From positions 44,006 through 108,005 of the forward strand of contig JASKKH010000003.1 of assembly GCA_030154265.1 (NCBI GenBank): a DNA stretch of 64,000 bases, read 5' to 3'. The position numbers were made by a program, and so were the translations under genes. A model generated the notes under the pieces. It was given only the letters and a program-made list of their open reading frames with translations. It did not search any database and had not been told where the DNA came from. Origin of the DNA: Clostridia bacterium. GTDB taxonomy: Bacteria > Bacillota > DSM-521 > Neomoorellales > Neomoorellaceae. Shown one piece after another: positions 26,170 through 34,843 of the stretch. Position 1 is the first letter of the stretch; each line of letters opens with the position of its first letter.

Positions 26170-26911
26170 GATTTTAAAGAAACCCAAACCCGAAACTGAA
26201 GAAAGGGTAATTCCCCTTAGGCCTTTGAAGGAAATTTGTAATTCTGTTCCCGGGGCAAATTGTAAGGGAGTAGAGGCTGAATTGGCCAAAGCTCAGGAAA
26301 AGGCCAAAGCCATAATTGAACAGGCTAGAGAACAGGCAAGACAAGAAGCAAAGGCTATTATAGAAGAAGCTGAAAAGGAAAAGAAACAAGCATTGGAAGA
26401 GGGACGAGCTGCCGGTGAGGCTAAGGGATATGAAGAAGGCCTGGCTAAGGCTGAAAAAGAAGCAGAGATTATTCGCCAGGAGGCTTTAAATATACGTGAA
26501 GACGCTAAAAAAGTGTTGGAACAAGCACAAGAGATTTATAAGGGGACTATTTGTGAAGCAGAAGGTCAGATAATTGAGCTCGTTTTGGAAATTGTTGAGA
26601 AAGTTATCGGTCAGGAGCTGGAGCAAAGACCTGAATTGGTAACTAATATAGCTAAACAAGCAATCTCTCAGGTTGCTGAGGGGCAAAACTATGTAGTTTA
26701 TGCAGCGCCGGAAACGGCAGAGATTATACGCCGGGAGAGGGATAACCTTTTGGCAGAGGCGGCTCCGGGATCCCGACTACAGGTAGTTGCTGACCCGCGA
26801 TTGACATCTGGAAGTTGCAGGATTGAAACAGAAAATGGTTTTGTTGATGCTGGGGTTGACACACAATTAGAGGAGCTAAAGAAAATCCTTAGAACTGGTG
26901 ACTGCCAATGA
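26159..26911 (+). CDS. fliH: Flagellar export ATPase regulator FliH
   Basis: FliH forms the stator stalk that holds the FliI ATPase at the export gate. The middle is a long charged coiled coil rich in Glu, Lys and Ala (about residues 35-125), and the C-terminal domain shows the FliH/HrpE features (V-L-E-I-V-E-K-V-I-G-Q-E-L, and V-V-A-D-P-R-L near the end). The open frame extends back to 26114 within fliG. The family N-terminus and GGCGAGG at 26146-26152 suggest TTG 26159 (or 26162) as start. The stop overlaps fliI in ATGA. Confidence 0.85.
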   Translation: MLSRILKKPKPETEERVIPLRPLKEICNSVPGANCKGVEAELAKAQEKAKAIIEQAREQARQEAKAIIEEAEKEKKQALEEGRAAGEAKGYEEGLAKAEKEAEIIRQEALNIREDAKKVLEQAQEIYKGTICEAEGQIIELVLEIVEKVIGQELEQRPELVTNIAKQAISQVAEGQNYVVYAAPETAEIIRRERDNLLAEAAPGSRLQVVADPRLTSGSCRIETENGFVDAGVDTQLEELKKILRTGDCQ

Positions 26912-28212
26912 GTTTAGACTTAACTCATTACAGGGAGCGAGTAGCGAAAGCTGACCTTTGGCAAAAAGGTGGTAAAGTTACCAGGGTAACAGGACTCACA
27001 ATAGAGGCTCGGGGGCTTAAGGCTGCTGTAGGGGAAATATGTAATATTTATAATAACGGGGACGAACCTATAGCAGCTGAAGTAGTAGGTTTTAGGGAAA
27101 ATGTGACCCTTCTTATGCCTTTAGGAGGACTAGAGGGTATAGGTCCTGGATGTCGGGTCATGGCAGCCGGACATGGCCACCTTATCCCAGTAGGTGATAG
27201 TCTTAAGGGGTATATACTAAATGGCCTCGGGCAGCCTTTAGATGGTACTACATTGGAAGGAGATGGTTTGCAACCGGCACATAATGTTCCTCCTAATCCC
27301 CTAAAGCGCAGGAGAATTAAAGATGTTTTAGTTACAGGTGTTAAGGCCATTGATGGTTTACTAACCTGTGGTTACGGCCAGCGTATGGGGATTTTTGCCG
27401 GAAGTGGTGTTGGTAAAAGTACTCTTCTAGGTATGATTGCTAGGCACAGTACTGCTGACATAAATGTTATAGCCCTTATTGGAGAACGCGGTCGGGAAGT
27501 GAGGGATTTTATTGAAAGAGATTTAGGTCCTAAGGGGCTGAAGCGTTCGGTAGTAGTAGTTGCTACTTCAGATCAACCTTCTTTAGTAAGAATAAAAGGT
27601 GCTTTTACAGCAACAGCCATTGCTGAGTATTTCCGGGACAAGGGTAAAAATGTTCTTTTAATGATGGATTCACTTACTCGATTTGCTATTGCTCAACGGG
27701 AAATAGGCCTGGCAATTGGGGAACCTCCTACTACCAAGGGATATACTCCATCTGTATTTGCTTCTTTACCGAAACTGGTTGAAAGAGCTGGAAATGGAGA
27801 AAAAGGCTCTATTACCGGGCTTTATACCGTACTGGTGGAAGGTGACGACATGAATGAACCGGTTGCGGATACTGTCCGTGGTCTTTTAGATGGGCATATT
27901 ATCCTTTCGCGACAACTTGCAGCTCGTAATCATTACCCTGCAATTGATGTATTACAGAGTATTAGTCGTTTGATGTCAGATATAACTTCACCTGAGCAAC
28001 AGAAGAAAGCCGGTCAACTTCGCGACCTTTTGTCAGCGTATCAGGAAGCAGCTGATTTAATAGAGATAGGGGCATATAAAGCAGGTTCTAATCCCAAAGT
28101 TGATGCTGCATTAAAATATTATGATTTAATTCAGGATTTCTTACAGCAGTCAGAGGATGAATACCTGGAGTTTAGTGATACTTTAGCACAACTTGAGGCT
28201 TTATTTAGTTAA
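26908..28212 (+). CDS. fliI: Flagellum-specific ATP synthase FliI
   Basis: FliI is the hexameric ATPase of the flagellar export apparatus. Walker A (G-S-G-V-G-K-S-T) lies near residues 168-175, Walker B (V-L-L-M-M-D-S-L-T-R) near 249-258, and the F1-beta-like G-E-R-G-R-E-V signature near 195. The 434-residue length is typical. The ATGA overlap with fliH and immediate fliJ follow the standard order. Confidence 0.97.
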   Translation: MSLDLTHYRERVAKADLWQKGGKVTRVTGLTIEARGLKAAVGEICNIYNNGDEPIAAEVVGFRENVTLLMPLGGLEGIGPGCRVMAAGHGHLIPVGDSLKGYILNGLGQPLDGTTLEGDGLQPAHNVPPNPLKRRRIKDVLVTGVKAIDGLLTCGYGQRMGIFAGSGVGKSTLLGMIARHSTADINVIALIGERGREVRDFIERDLGPKGLKRSVVVVATSDQPSLVRIKGAFTATAIAEYFRDKGKNVLLMMDSLTRFAIAQREIGLAIGEPPTTKGYTPSVFASLPKLVERAGNGEKGSITGLYTVLVEGDDMNEPVADTVRGLLDGHIILSRQLAARNHYPAIDVLQSISRLMSDITSPEQQKKAGQLRDLLSAYQEAADLIEIGAYKAGSNPKVDAALKYYDLIQDFLQQSEDEYLEFSDTLAQLEALFS

Positions 28213-28230
28213 TTCGAGGTGAGTTCCTTA

Positions 28231-28656
28231 GTGGCTGGGTTTAACTTTACATTAGAAAAAGTTCATTCCTATAGGAACAAACTGGAAGACCAGTTGAAAC
28301 TAGAACTGGCAAAATTACGTCACTATCAGGAAAAGGAGCAATCGGCTTTAAAACTTTATCAGCAACAACGAGATAGTTATCTTGATGTAAATGGCAATCT
28401 GACACTTAATGAAATGTTACAAAAAGAGGTTTACCTGCAAGCCTTAGATGCTCGTATTGCTAATCAAAAAGAAAAAGTTGCTAAAGTAAGTAAGCAGGTA
28501 TTACAAAAAAAGGAACAAGTTCAGTCTGCAATGAAGGAACGTAAAATCCTGGATCGACTCCGAGAACGCCAGCTAAATGCTTTCAAGTATAAGGAAGACA
28601 AGAAGGAACAAAAAGAGATTGATGATTTAGCTATAAACCGATATTACAAAACATAA
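28231..28656 (+). CDS. fliJ: Flagellar export protein FliJ
   Basis: FliJ is the central stalk-like coiled coil of the export ATPase. The protein is one long helical coiled coil rich in Lys, Gln and Glu with F-x-L-E-K-V-H-S-Y-R near the start. The frame opens at GTG 28219, which overlaps the site GAGGTGAG, so GTG 28231 is the better start (141 residues). It follows fliI directly. Confidence 0.87.
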   Translation: MAGFNFTLEKVHSYRNKLEDQLKLELAKLRHYQEKEQSALKLYQQQRDSYLDVNGNLTLNEMLQKEVYLQALDARIANQKEKVAKVSKQVLQKKEQVQSAMKERKILDRLRERQLNAFKYKEDKKEQKEIDDLAINRYYKT

Positions 28657-28684
28657 ATACTTTCCATAAAAAGGGGGTGAAGAA

Positions 28685-30100
28685 GTGGCTGTTCAGGAAA
28701 TATCCGGAGCTGGGAATATAAAATTAGCATTTCCACGAAAAAGAGAAAAACCATCTAATAATGATTTTAACTATTATTTAAATGCAATCCTTCAACAACC
28801 ACATCAAACTAATGTGGAAAACAATAATGTAACTTATAAAAATAATACTGAGAATCAAAATTATAGCCGGGATGTTAAGGAGAATGAAGTAAGAGAAAGA
28901 TTGACAAGTAAAAAGAGTAAAGAAGTTAGCCAGGACAATAGAGGTCCAGATAATGAAGTCAGCAAGATACAAGAAGAGAAGGGAAAAGAGATTAATAATA
29001 ACGAGGTTGGCAATCAAGATAAAAATAAAGCTGATGGAACGCAAAAAGACGCACTAAAAAAAGACGCACTAAAAAAAGACGCACAAAAAATAGATGGAAT
29101 ATTTACTAAGGCCCTAGTGGTTGCCAATGGAAAGAAAACCACTGTGGATATTAGGAATTTGTCTGATGTGCAATCTAAAGTGCAACCTGGCAAATTGGAT
29201 CAGAAAGAGTTTTTATCCCATATTGGGAAAGTCTTAGGGATACAAAACTTGGACGTTAAGGAATTACTGGCAAAAGGGCTATTAAGTGAAGAAGAAGTAA
29301 AATCTCTTCTAGCCGAAGCATTGAACAGTGGAAAGAAAGCTCATTCTTCAAAGAATATCAAGGAAATAACAGAAGAATTAAAAGCAATGTCTTCAGAAAA
29401 GGCAAATAAGATTGGGACTATTAAGGATATTAATTTATTCGAAGGTCAGAATAAAGGGTTATATTCAGGCCAAAAAGATTTTTTAAAAGATTTTGATAAT
29501 GGCATAAAAGTTATACATACATCGACCGGGCAAAAAAAAGGTAGTGAGCTATCCCAGGTTAATAGAGCCAACATATCCTCTTTAGGTTCAGAAAATGGTA
29601 ATAGTTCAGCTTTAGCTACGAGTCATGTTCAGTTTTCAAGTTTATTACCTCAAGACAATTCTCAGTTAGGCGGTACAGGTATAAGTAATATACCTTCTCT
29701 TATAACAAATGTTTTAGAAACGGCTCGTCTAGTCCGAACGGGTGGACAGCAGGAAATACAGATAAAACTGCAACCGGAGACTTTAGGAAATTTGAAGCTG
29801 AGGGCGACAGTAGAAGGGAATAACTTAACCTTACATCTATTAGTAGAGAGTACGGAGGCTGCAAAAGCCCTGCAAGTGGCAATACCTGAGCTGCGGCAGG
29901 CCGTTTACCAGCAGGGCTTGAATCTAGACCAGGTACAAGTACAAGTTGGCAGTGAAGGCTCAAGTGAAAATAACCAAACTGGTGATTTTAATAAAAACAG
30001 ACAAGGACAAAACTTACATGGCCAGGTAGCGGACTGGATGAATTACGATGAAAATGAACCTGGTTCCAGTACTTGGTATAACCTTAATTACTTGGCTTAA
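28685..30100 (+). CDS. fliK: Flagellar hook-length control protein FliK
   Basis: FliK measures hook length and switches export specificity. Its first 300 residues are low-complexity, Lys/Asn/Glu/Ser-rich and probably unfolded, and include a short tandem repeat (K-K-D-A-L three times near residues 122-136). The C-terminal 100 residues are the globular hook-length domain, with Q-I-K-L-Q-P-E-T-L-G-N-L-K and a Q-V-Q-V-Q-V strand. The start is GTG 28685 after AAAGGGGGTGAAG. It sits in the expected place between fliJ and flgD. Confidence 0.9.
   Translation: MAVQEISGAGNIKLAFPRKREKPSNNDFNYYLNAILQQPHQTNVENNNVTYKNNTENQNYSRDVKENEVRERLTSKKSKEVSQDNRGPDNEVSKIQEEKGKEINNNEVGNQDKNKADGTQKDALKKDALKKDAQKIDGIFTKALVVANGKKTTVDIRNLSDVQSKVQPGKLDQKEFLSHIGKVLGIQNLDVKELLAKGLLSEEEVKSLLAEALNSGKKAHSSKNIKEITEELKAMSSEKANKIGTIKDINLFEGQNKGLYSGQKDFLKDFDNGIKVIHTSTGQKKGSELSQVNRANISSLGSENGNSSALATSHVQFSSLLPQDNSQLGGTGISNIPSLITNVLETARLVRTGGQQEIQIKLQPETLGNLKLRATVEGNNLTLHLLVESTEAAKALQVAIPELRQAVYQQGLNLDQVQVQVGSEGSSENNQTGDFNKNRQGQNLHGQVADWMNYDENEPGSSTWYNLNYLA
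29048..29092 (+). repeat. 15-bp tandem repeat within fliK
   Basis: Three tandem 15-base units, GACGCACTAAAAAAA twice and GACGCACAAAAAATA once, code for repeating K-K-D-A-L/Q. The homopolymeric A runs make the stretch prone to slippage, and a slip would change repeat number or reading frame. Confidence 0.8.
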
Positions 30101-30185
30101 AAGGTTTAAGACGTGAACTGAAGGATATAGGTGTGTCTTGGCTTGACATGAATTTTTATATGGTTAATTCTAAGGAGGAATTAAC

Positions 30186-30656
30186 TTGAACGTTAATAAT
30201 GTTTCTGCAACAAGTCAAACTTCCTCTACTAATAATGTATTGCAAAAAGGTCTGGGTAAGGATGATTTTCTCAAACTTTTGGTGGCTCAACTTCAAAACC
30301 AGGACCCCATGAGCCCAATGAGTAATACAGAGTTTATTGCTCAAATGGCTCAGTTTTCTGCCTTGGAACAGATGAATAACTTAAATCAAAGTTTTAGTGA
30401 ATTTAACTCAAATTTTAGCGAGAGCCTTAATCTGGTACATCAAGAATTACAAGAGACAATGATGCTCCAGGCTGTAAGCCTGATTGATAAAGAAGTCACG
30501 GCAGAGATTGATAACCGGACTATTACAGGAACTGTTAGTAAAGTGAACTGGACTCAAGACGGGGTAATACTAACTATAGATAATGAAGAAGTCCCATTAA
30601 CTTCTATAAAAGAAGTATCGTTATCACAGGAGACAAAAGTAGAGGAACCTGTATAG
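30186..30656 (+). CDS. flgD: Flagellar hook-capping protein FlgD
   Basis: FlgD caps the growing hook. The family core is present: [19 protein letters not shown] and then [17 protein letters not shown]. The C-terminal part forms the short FlgD_ig-like region found in Firmicutes. The start is TTG 30186 after AAGGAGGAATTAAC. The frame stays open for 19 further codons after the TAG at 30654-30656, so the annotated end may be a recent truncation. Confidence 0.92.
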   Translation: MNVNNVSATSQTSSTNNVLQKGLGKDDFLKLLVAQLQNQDPMSPMSNTEFIAQMAQFSALEQMNNLNQSFSEFNSNFSESLNLVHQELQETMMLQAVSLIDKEVTAEIDNRTITGTVSKVNWTQDGVILTIDNEEVPLTSIKEVSLSQETKVEEPV

Positions 30657-30781
30657 GGAGAGACAGATAATTCAATTGCTTCTGAACCTAATAATGATAA
30701 CGGCAAACAGGTTTAAAAGATTATACATATAAGTTAGTACCTATTTAAAACTGTAACCATAATTAAAGGGGGAATGCTTCT

Positions 30782-31600
30782 ATGATGCGTTCGCTTTTTT
30801 CCGCTGTTTCAGGACTGCGTGCTCATCAAACTCGTATGGATGTCATAGGAGACAATGTGGCAAATGTTAATACAACAGGTTTTAAGAGAAGCAGGGTCAC
30901 ATTTAAAGATGTCTATTATCAGACAATCCGTGGCGGCTCGGCATCAGATACAACCGGGAATGGATTAGGTGGGAGTAATCCACAACAGGTAGGTATAGGT
31001 TCTACTCTAAATAGCATTGATGTAATTCATACTCAAGGGGCAGCAGCCTCTACAGGTTGTGGTACGGACTTAATGATCCAGGGAGACGGATTTTTCCGGG
31101 TATCACCTGATGATGGAACTACTATTTATTATACAAGAGCCGGGGCTTTCCATTTTGATAATGAGGGTTATTTAGTCAATCCAGACGGACTGAAAGTGTT
31201 GGATGATTCTGGTGTAGCTATTAAACTCGATACCAGTCGACAAATAAAAAGTTACAACATTGACAATAAAGGTGTTGTCCATGTTGTATACGGTGATGGA
31301 ACAACTGATACCAAACAGATTAGCGTTGCTAAATTTCCTTCACCAGGAGGTTTGGAGAAAATAGGGCAAAGCCTTTACCGTGAATCGGCTAGTTCAGGAT
31401 CTCCAGGAACAGATTTAATACCTGGGCAAGGTGCTTTAGCTGATACTACTATCGTTCCTTCTACATTAGAAATGTCTAATGTTGACCTGGCTCAGGAATT
31501 TACCGAAATGATAATTACAGAACGTGGCTTCCAGGCTAATGCACGTACAATAACCACTTCCGACCAGATGCTTCAGGAACTGGTAAACCTGAAACGGTAA
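30782..31600 (+). CDS. flgE: Flagellar hook protein FlgE (short Firmicute type)
   Basis: FlgE forms the flexible hook. The protein has the rod/hook N-terminal motif (L-F-S-A-V-S-G-L-R-A-H-Q-T-R-M-D-V-I-G-D-N-V-A-N-V-N-T-T-G-F-K read as a pattern) and the conserved C-terminus (S-N-V-D-L-A-Q-E-F-T-E-M-I). At 272 residues it is the short type seen in Bacillus subtilis (264 aa), which was once labelled flgG. It follows flgD. Two other FlgF/FlgG-type genes occur at 44047 and 44834, so this copy is assigned as the hook gene by position. Confidence 0.9.
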   Translation: MMRSLFSAVSGLRAHQTRMDVIGDNVANVNTTGFKRSRVTFKDVYYQTIRGGSASDTTGNGLGGSNPQQVGIGSTLNSIDVIHTQGAAASTGCGTDLMIQGDGFFRVSPDDGTTIYYTRAGAFHFDNEGYLVNPDGLKVLDDSGVAIKLDTSRQIKSYNIDNKGVVHVVYGDGTTDTKQISVAKFPSPGGLEKIGQSLYRESASSGSPGTDLIPGQGALADTTIVPSTLEMSNVDLAQEFTEMIITERGFQANARTITTSDQMLQELVNLKR

Positions 31601-31709
31601 CATTTGAAACCCTGGCAGGATTTCCTGCTTGATCTTTTATAAAGGTCCTTGAAAAGGCTGAACAAGAAATCTGACATTTGAAACCTTGGCAACACTCCCC
31701 ACTTGATCT
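31601..31709 (+). repeat. 35-bp imperfect direct repeat between flgE and flbD
   Basis: Units at 31601-31635 and 31675-31709 share CATTTGAAACC-TGGCA and end CTTGATCT, with the same 35-base length and a 39-base spacer. There is no terminator with a T-run in the gap, so the operon may read through. The purpose of the repeat is unknown. Confidence 0.7.
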
Positions 31710-31802
31710 CAATTTAAGATGCTTTTAGTGAATTTGAAACAATAATATTAAAGTTTCCTGAAAATATAATGGTAATATATGGTCATCCTGGAGGCCCCCG
31801 GC

Positions 31803-31997
31803 ATGATAAAAGTCACTACTCTAGATAACAGGCAAATATATCTCAATGCTGAACTTATTGAACGTATTGAAAATGTTCCTGAAACAGTAATTACCCTTAC
31901 TAGTGGTAAAAAAATCCTTGTACATGAAACTGCAGAAGAAATTGTATCACGGGTGATAGATTACCGGTGCCAGTTTCTTAAGCCTTGTAGTCCCTAA
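31803..31997 (+). CDS. flbD: FlbD family flagellar protein
   Basis: A small protein of 64 residues with the FlbD (SwrD-like) pattern M-I-K-V-T-T-L-D-N-R-Q-I-Y-L-N-A-E-L-I-E-R-I-E followed by T-V-I-T-L-T-S-G-K-K. In Bacillus subtilis SwrD raises motor torque by acting on the stators, and its position directly before motA here fits. The longer frame begins at ATG 31779, but GGAGG at 31789-31793 fits ATG 31803. Confidence 0.88.
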   Translation: MIKVTTLDNRQIYLNAELIERIENVPETVITLTSGKKILVHETAEEIVSRVIDYRCQFLKPCSP

Positions 31998-32015
31998 GGA
32001 CGAGGTGAAATTAGA

Positions 32016-32825
32016 TTGCAACGTATTGATTTTATGACCATTGCGGGCATTGTCGTAGGCTTCGGTTTAGTGGCTTTAGCCATTATAACCGGAGGGCAAG
32101 CTAAAATGTTTTTTAGCATACCTTCTTTTATGATAACGGTAGGAGGATCTTTTGCTGCTGTCCTTGTTCAATATAGTGTGAAAGACGTTAAAAATGTATT
32201 TAGAACAGTTAAGCAAGCCTTTACCAGTAATCTTATAGATCCGGAAGAACTTATTGAGTTATTTTCTGAACTGGCCAAAAAGGCCCGGCGTGAAGGTCTT
32301 ATTGCTTTAGAGGACGATACAGACCGGCTTAATGACCCATTTTTTTCCAAAGGGATTCATATGGTCGTAGATGCTATGGAGCCAGAGGCAATTCGTGAAA
32401 TTTTGGAGATCGATATATTGTATATGACCCGACGCCATGAAAAGGGTTCGGGCATTTTTAAGACCTGGGGTAATCTGGCACCTGCATTTGGTATGATCGG
32501 GACGCTTGTTGGCTTAATACAGATGTTGGCTCAACTTGATAATCCGGAAAGTTTAGGTCCTAGTATGGCTCTGGCTTTAATAACTACCCTTTATGGTGCT
32601 ATGTTGGCTTATATGGTTTTTATCCCTTTAGCTGGCAAATTGAATCTTCGTAGCGAAGAAGAGCTAATGTTACGGCAGATGATGCTGGAAGGCATCATTG
32701 CTATTCAATCTGGTGTTAATCCAAGAATTTTAGAAGAACGTATGCGGTCTTTCATGGCTCCTAGAATTCGTACTGAACAAAAAGGAAATTCAAGTACGGA
32801 TGAAAACTTCCAGGAGCAGATGTAA
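32016..32825 (+). CDS. motA: Flagellar motor stator protein MotA
   Basis: MotA forms the ion channel of the stator with MotB. The 269-residue protein has four membrane segments (near residues 5-20, 30-50, 150-175 and 185-210) and a cytoplasmic loop that contains the torque-generating charged residues. The motif G-T-L-V-G-L-I-Q-M near residue 165 is typical. The start is TTG 32016 after GAGGTGAAA. The coupling ion (H+ or Na+) cannot be told from sequence with certainty. Confidence 0.95.
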   Translation: MQRIDFMTIAGIVVGFGLVALAIITGGQAKMFFSIPSFMITVGGSFAAVLVQYSVKDVKNVFRTVKQAFTSNLIDPEELIELFSELAKKARREGLIALEDDTDRLNDPFFSKGIHMVVDAMEPEAIREILEIDILYMTRRHEKGSGIFKTWGNLAPAFGMIGTLVGLIQMLAQLDNPESLGPSMALALITTLYGAMLAYMVFIPLAGKLNLRSEEELMLRQMMLEGIIAIQSGVNPRILEERMRSFMAPRIRTEQKGNSSTDENFQEQM

Positions 32826-32826
32826 C

Positions 32827-33576
32827 ATGATTAGAGATAGGTTTAAGAAAAAGCAAGAAGACAATTCCAATGAATGGATGACAACTTTCTCTGATTTAAT
32901 GACCTTGCTATTAGTTTTTTTCGTTTTACTTTTTTCATTTTCAGTAATTAATCGTGTAAAGTTTGAACAGTTTCTTGCTTCTTACCAAGGGATCGGAATT
33001 CTGGAAAACAGTGCTTCTATTGTTGATGAAGATACTGTTACTCCAGATAATCAAAATTTTGAAAGTGCAGAAGCAGCTGCTGCTTTAGCCCACGCTCAGG
33101 AGCTGATGGAAACTTTCCAGATAGTTGAAAATTTCTTGGCAGAAAATGGTCTTGATGATATGGTGCAAGTACGCTATGAACAAAGAGGTATTGCTTTAGA
33201 TATTAAAGAGAAGATACTATTTGACTCTGGAAAGGCTGATCTAAAACCTGAGGCTAAGAAATTATTAAATAAATTATCGGAACTTTTATTAGAGATTGAT
33301 AATGAGATCCGCGTAGAGGGCTATACTGATAATCGGCCTATTCACACTCTTTTATTCCCAACAAATTGGGAATTATCAACGACTAGAGCAGTTCGTGTTA
33401 TACGTTATTTTGTCGAGAATTTTGACCTCAATCCAGAGCGTTTTGAAGCTGTGGGTTATGGTGAATATCGTCCTTTATATCCTAACGATACACCTGAGCA
33501 TATGGCAGAAAACAGACGCGTGGTTCTGCTTTTAGGAGCAAAAACTTTTAAACCTACTACTAAGAAAAATAGATAA
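32827..33576 (+). CDS. motB: Flagellar motor stator protein MotB
   Basis: MotB anchors the stator to peptidoglycan. The single membrane helix carries the conserved ion-binding Asp (T-T-F-S-D-L-M-T-L-L-L), and the C-terminal OmpA-like domain has V-E-G-Y-T-D-N-R-P-I, typical of peptidoglycan binding. The start ATG 32827, preceded by AGGAG, is chosen over ATG 32800, which lies inside motA. It overlaps nothing and is followed by fliL. Confidence 0.95.
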   Translation: MIRDRFKKKQEDNSNEWMTTFSDLMTLLLVFFVLLFSFSVINRVKFEQFLASYQGIGILENSASIVDEDTVTPDNQNFESAEAAAALAHAQELMETFQIVENFLAENGLDDMVQVRYEQRGIALDIKEKILFDSGKADLKPEAKKLLNKLSELLLEIDNEIRVEGYTDNRPIHTLLFPTNWELSTTRAVRVIRYFVENFDLNPERFEAVGYGEYRPLYPNDTPEHMAENRRVVLLLGAKTFKPTTKKNR

Positions 33577-33590
33577 AGAGGTGTAGTCTA

Positions 33591-34043
33591 GTGCCTCCGG
33601 AAGAAACAGTAATAGAAGAAAGCAAAAAAGGTAGATCTCCCCTTGTTATAATAATTATTTTAGTTCTGGTTGTTCTTCTTATAGGAAGTGGTTTGGCTTA
33701 TTATTTCTTCTTTATTAAAAATGATAGGGGAGGCCAACAAGAACCTGTAAACCTTGAGAAAATGACAATGGACAGTATTGTGGTAAATCTCCAAGAACCT
33801 GGACTAAGGCGTTACCTTCGCACGACAATTACCTTAGAATATGCTGACCCTGAACTTAAAAAAGAGTTAGAAGAAAAAGATTACCGGATAAAAGATACCA
33901 TTAATAGTATTTTGCGGAGTAAAAGTATTGAAGAGATAGGAAATGAAAAAGCCTTAAAACTTGAACTTTTAGCAGCTATTAATGCTCAATTGGTCACTGG
34001 TCAGATTCGAGGTTTGTATTTTGAAGAATTTATAGTTCAATAA
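33591..34043 (+). CDS. fliL: Flagellar basal-body-associated protein FliL
   Basis: FliL is a bitopic membrane protein around the stator. It has a membrane helix at about residues 17-39 (V-I-I-I-I-L-V-L-V-V-L-L) and a periplasmic-type domain with V-V-N-L-Q-E-P-G-L-R-R-Y-L and C-terminal G-L-Y-F-E-E-F-I-V-Q. Its 150-residue length and place behind motB fit the family. The start is GTG 33591. Confidence 0.93.
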   Translation: MPPEETVIEESKKGRSPLVIIIILVLVVLLIGSGLAYYFFFIKNDRGGQQEPVNLEKMTMDSIVVNLQEPGLRRYLRTTITLEYADPELKKELEEKDYRIKDTINSILRSKSIEEIGNEKALKLELLAAINAQLVTGQIRGLYFEEFIVQ

Positions 34044-34055
34044 GGAGATCCGACT

Positions 34056-34430
34056 ATGAATTTAACGGAAGAGGAAATCCAGAAGCTTTTAGAGGCCATG
34101 AAAAATGGGGAAGATCAACCGCATATTGAAAAAGCTCGTTTTGCACCTTTAAAAAAGGTCCAGGTAGCAGATAGAAAGATTAACTTTGATTCCTTAGCCG
34201 ATGTTCCCTTGCGGATAGTTGCTCAGCTGGGCCGGACGCGTCTTACCATTAAGGAAATTCTGGATTTAAAGGAAGGATCTTTGATTACTCTTGATAAATT
34301 GGCTGGTGAGCCAGTTGAATTAAGGATTGATGGGGTTTTATTGGCTATCGGAGAAGTTGTTGTAATTAATGATACTTTTGGAGTAAGAATTAACAAACTA
34401 CAGAATGTAAAAAAAGAAGGGCAGAGTTAA
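34056..34430 (+). CDS. fliN: FliN-type motor switch protein (SpoA domain)
   Basis: A 124-residue protein with a C-terminal SpoA (surface presentation of antigens) domain (V-A-Q-L-G-R-T-R-L-T-I-K-E-I-L, then G-E-V-V-V-I-N-D-T-F-G-V-R-I) as in FliN and the FliY C-terminus. The N-terminus L-T-E-E-E-I-Q-K-L-L-E-A-M resembles the CheY-binding helix of FliM and FliY. A separate fliY is at 49679, so the organism has two FliN-type switch subunits. It follows fliL and precedes fliO in the usual order. Confidence 0.9.
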   Translation: MNLTEEEIQKLLEAMKNGEDQPHIEKARFAPLKKVQVADRKINFDSLADVPLRIVAQLGRTRLTIKEILDLKEGSLITLDKLAGEPVELRIDGVLLAIGEVVVINDTFGVRINKLQNVKKEGQS

Positions 34431-34432
34431 GG

Positions 34433-34843
34433 ATGGATCAAGATTTAACTTTAGCTCTTATAAGGTTAATTATTTTCTTACCGGTAGTTTTGGTATTGGC
34501 TTATGTGACAGTACGTTTTGGACTTGGGCGAGCTAGCAGTACGGTTATGGGGGCAGGTCACCTTCAGGTGATTGACCGGATTTCATTGACCAATAAAACA
34601 GCTGTTGCAGTAATACGTTGCGGTACTAGATATTTTTTGATTTCCTTTGGTGATGGAAGTCCAAAGTTATTAGCGGAACTTCCTGATTTCCCAACTTATG
34701 TTTCTGAGAGTAAAGAAGTTGACATCTATTCACTTAAGTCTTTAGAAAAAAGTGAAAAGGAAAATAAGGATTACGGGGCAATAAAGAATATGACTATGCA
34801 GGTCAAAGATTTATTACAGGGGATAAAGCAAAATGGAAATTAA
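34433..34843 (+). CDS. fliO: Flagellar biosynthesis protein FliO
   Basis: FliO assists assembly of the FliP export-gate ring. The 136-residue protein has one membrane helix near the N-terminus (L-A-L-I-R-L-I-I-F-L-P-V-V-L-V-L) and a cytoplasmic domain with H-L-Q-V-I-D-R-I-S-L. Its 3' end overlaps fliP by 11 bases. FliO is poorly conserved, and the assignment rests on topology and its invariant place between fliN and fliP. Confidence 0.85.
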   Translation: MDQDLTLALIRLIIFLPVVLVLAYVTVRFGLGRASSTVMGAGHLQVIDRISLTNKTAVAVIRCGTRYFLISFGDGSPKLLAELPDFPTYVSESKEVDIYSLKSLEKSEKENKDYGAIKNMTMQVKDLLQGIKQNGN

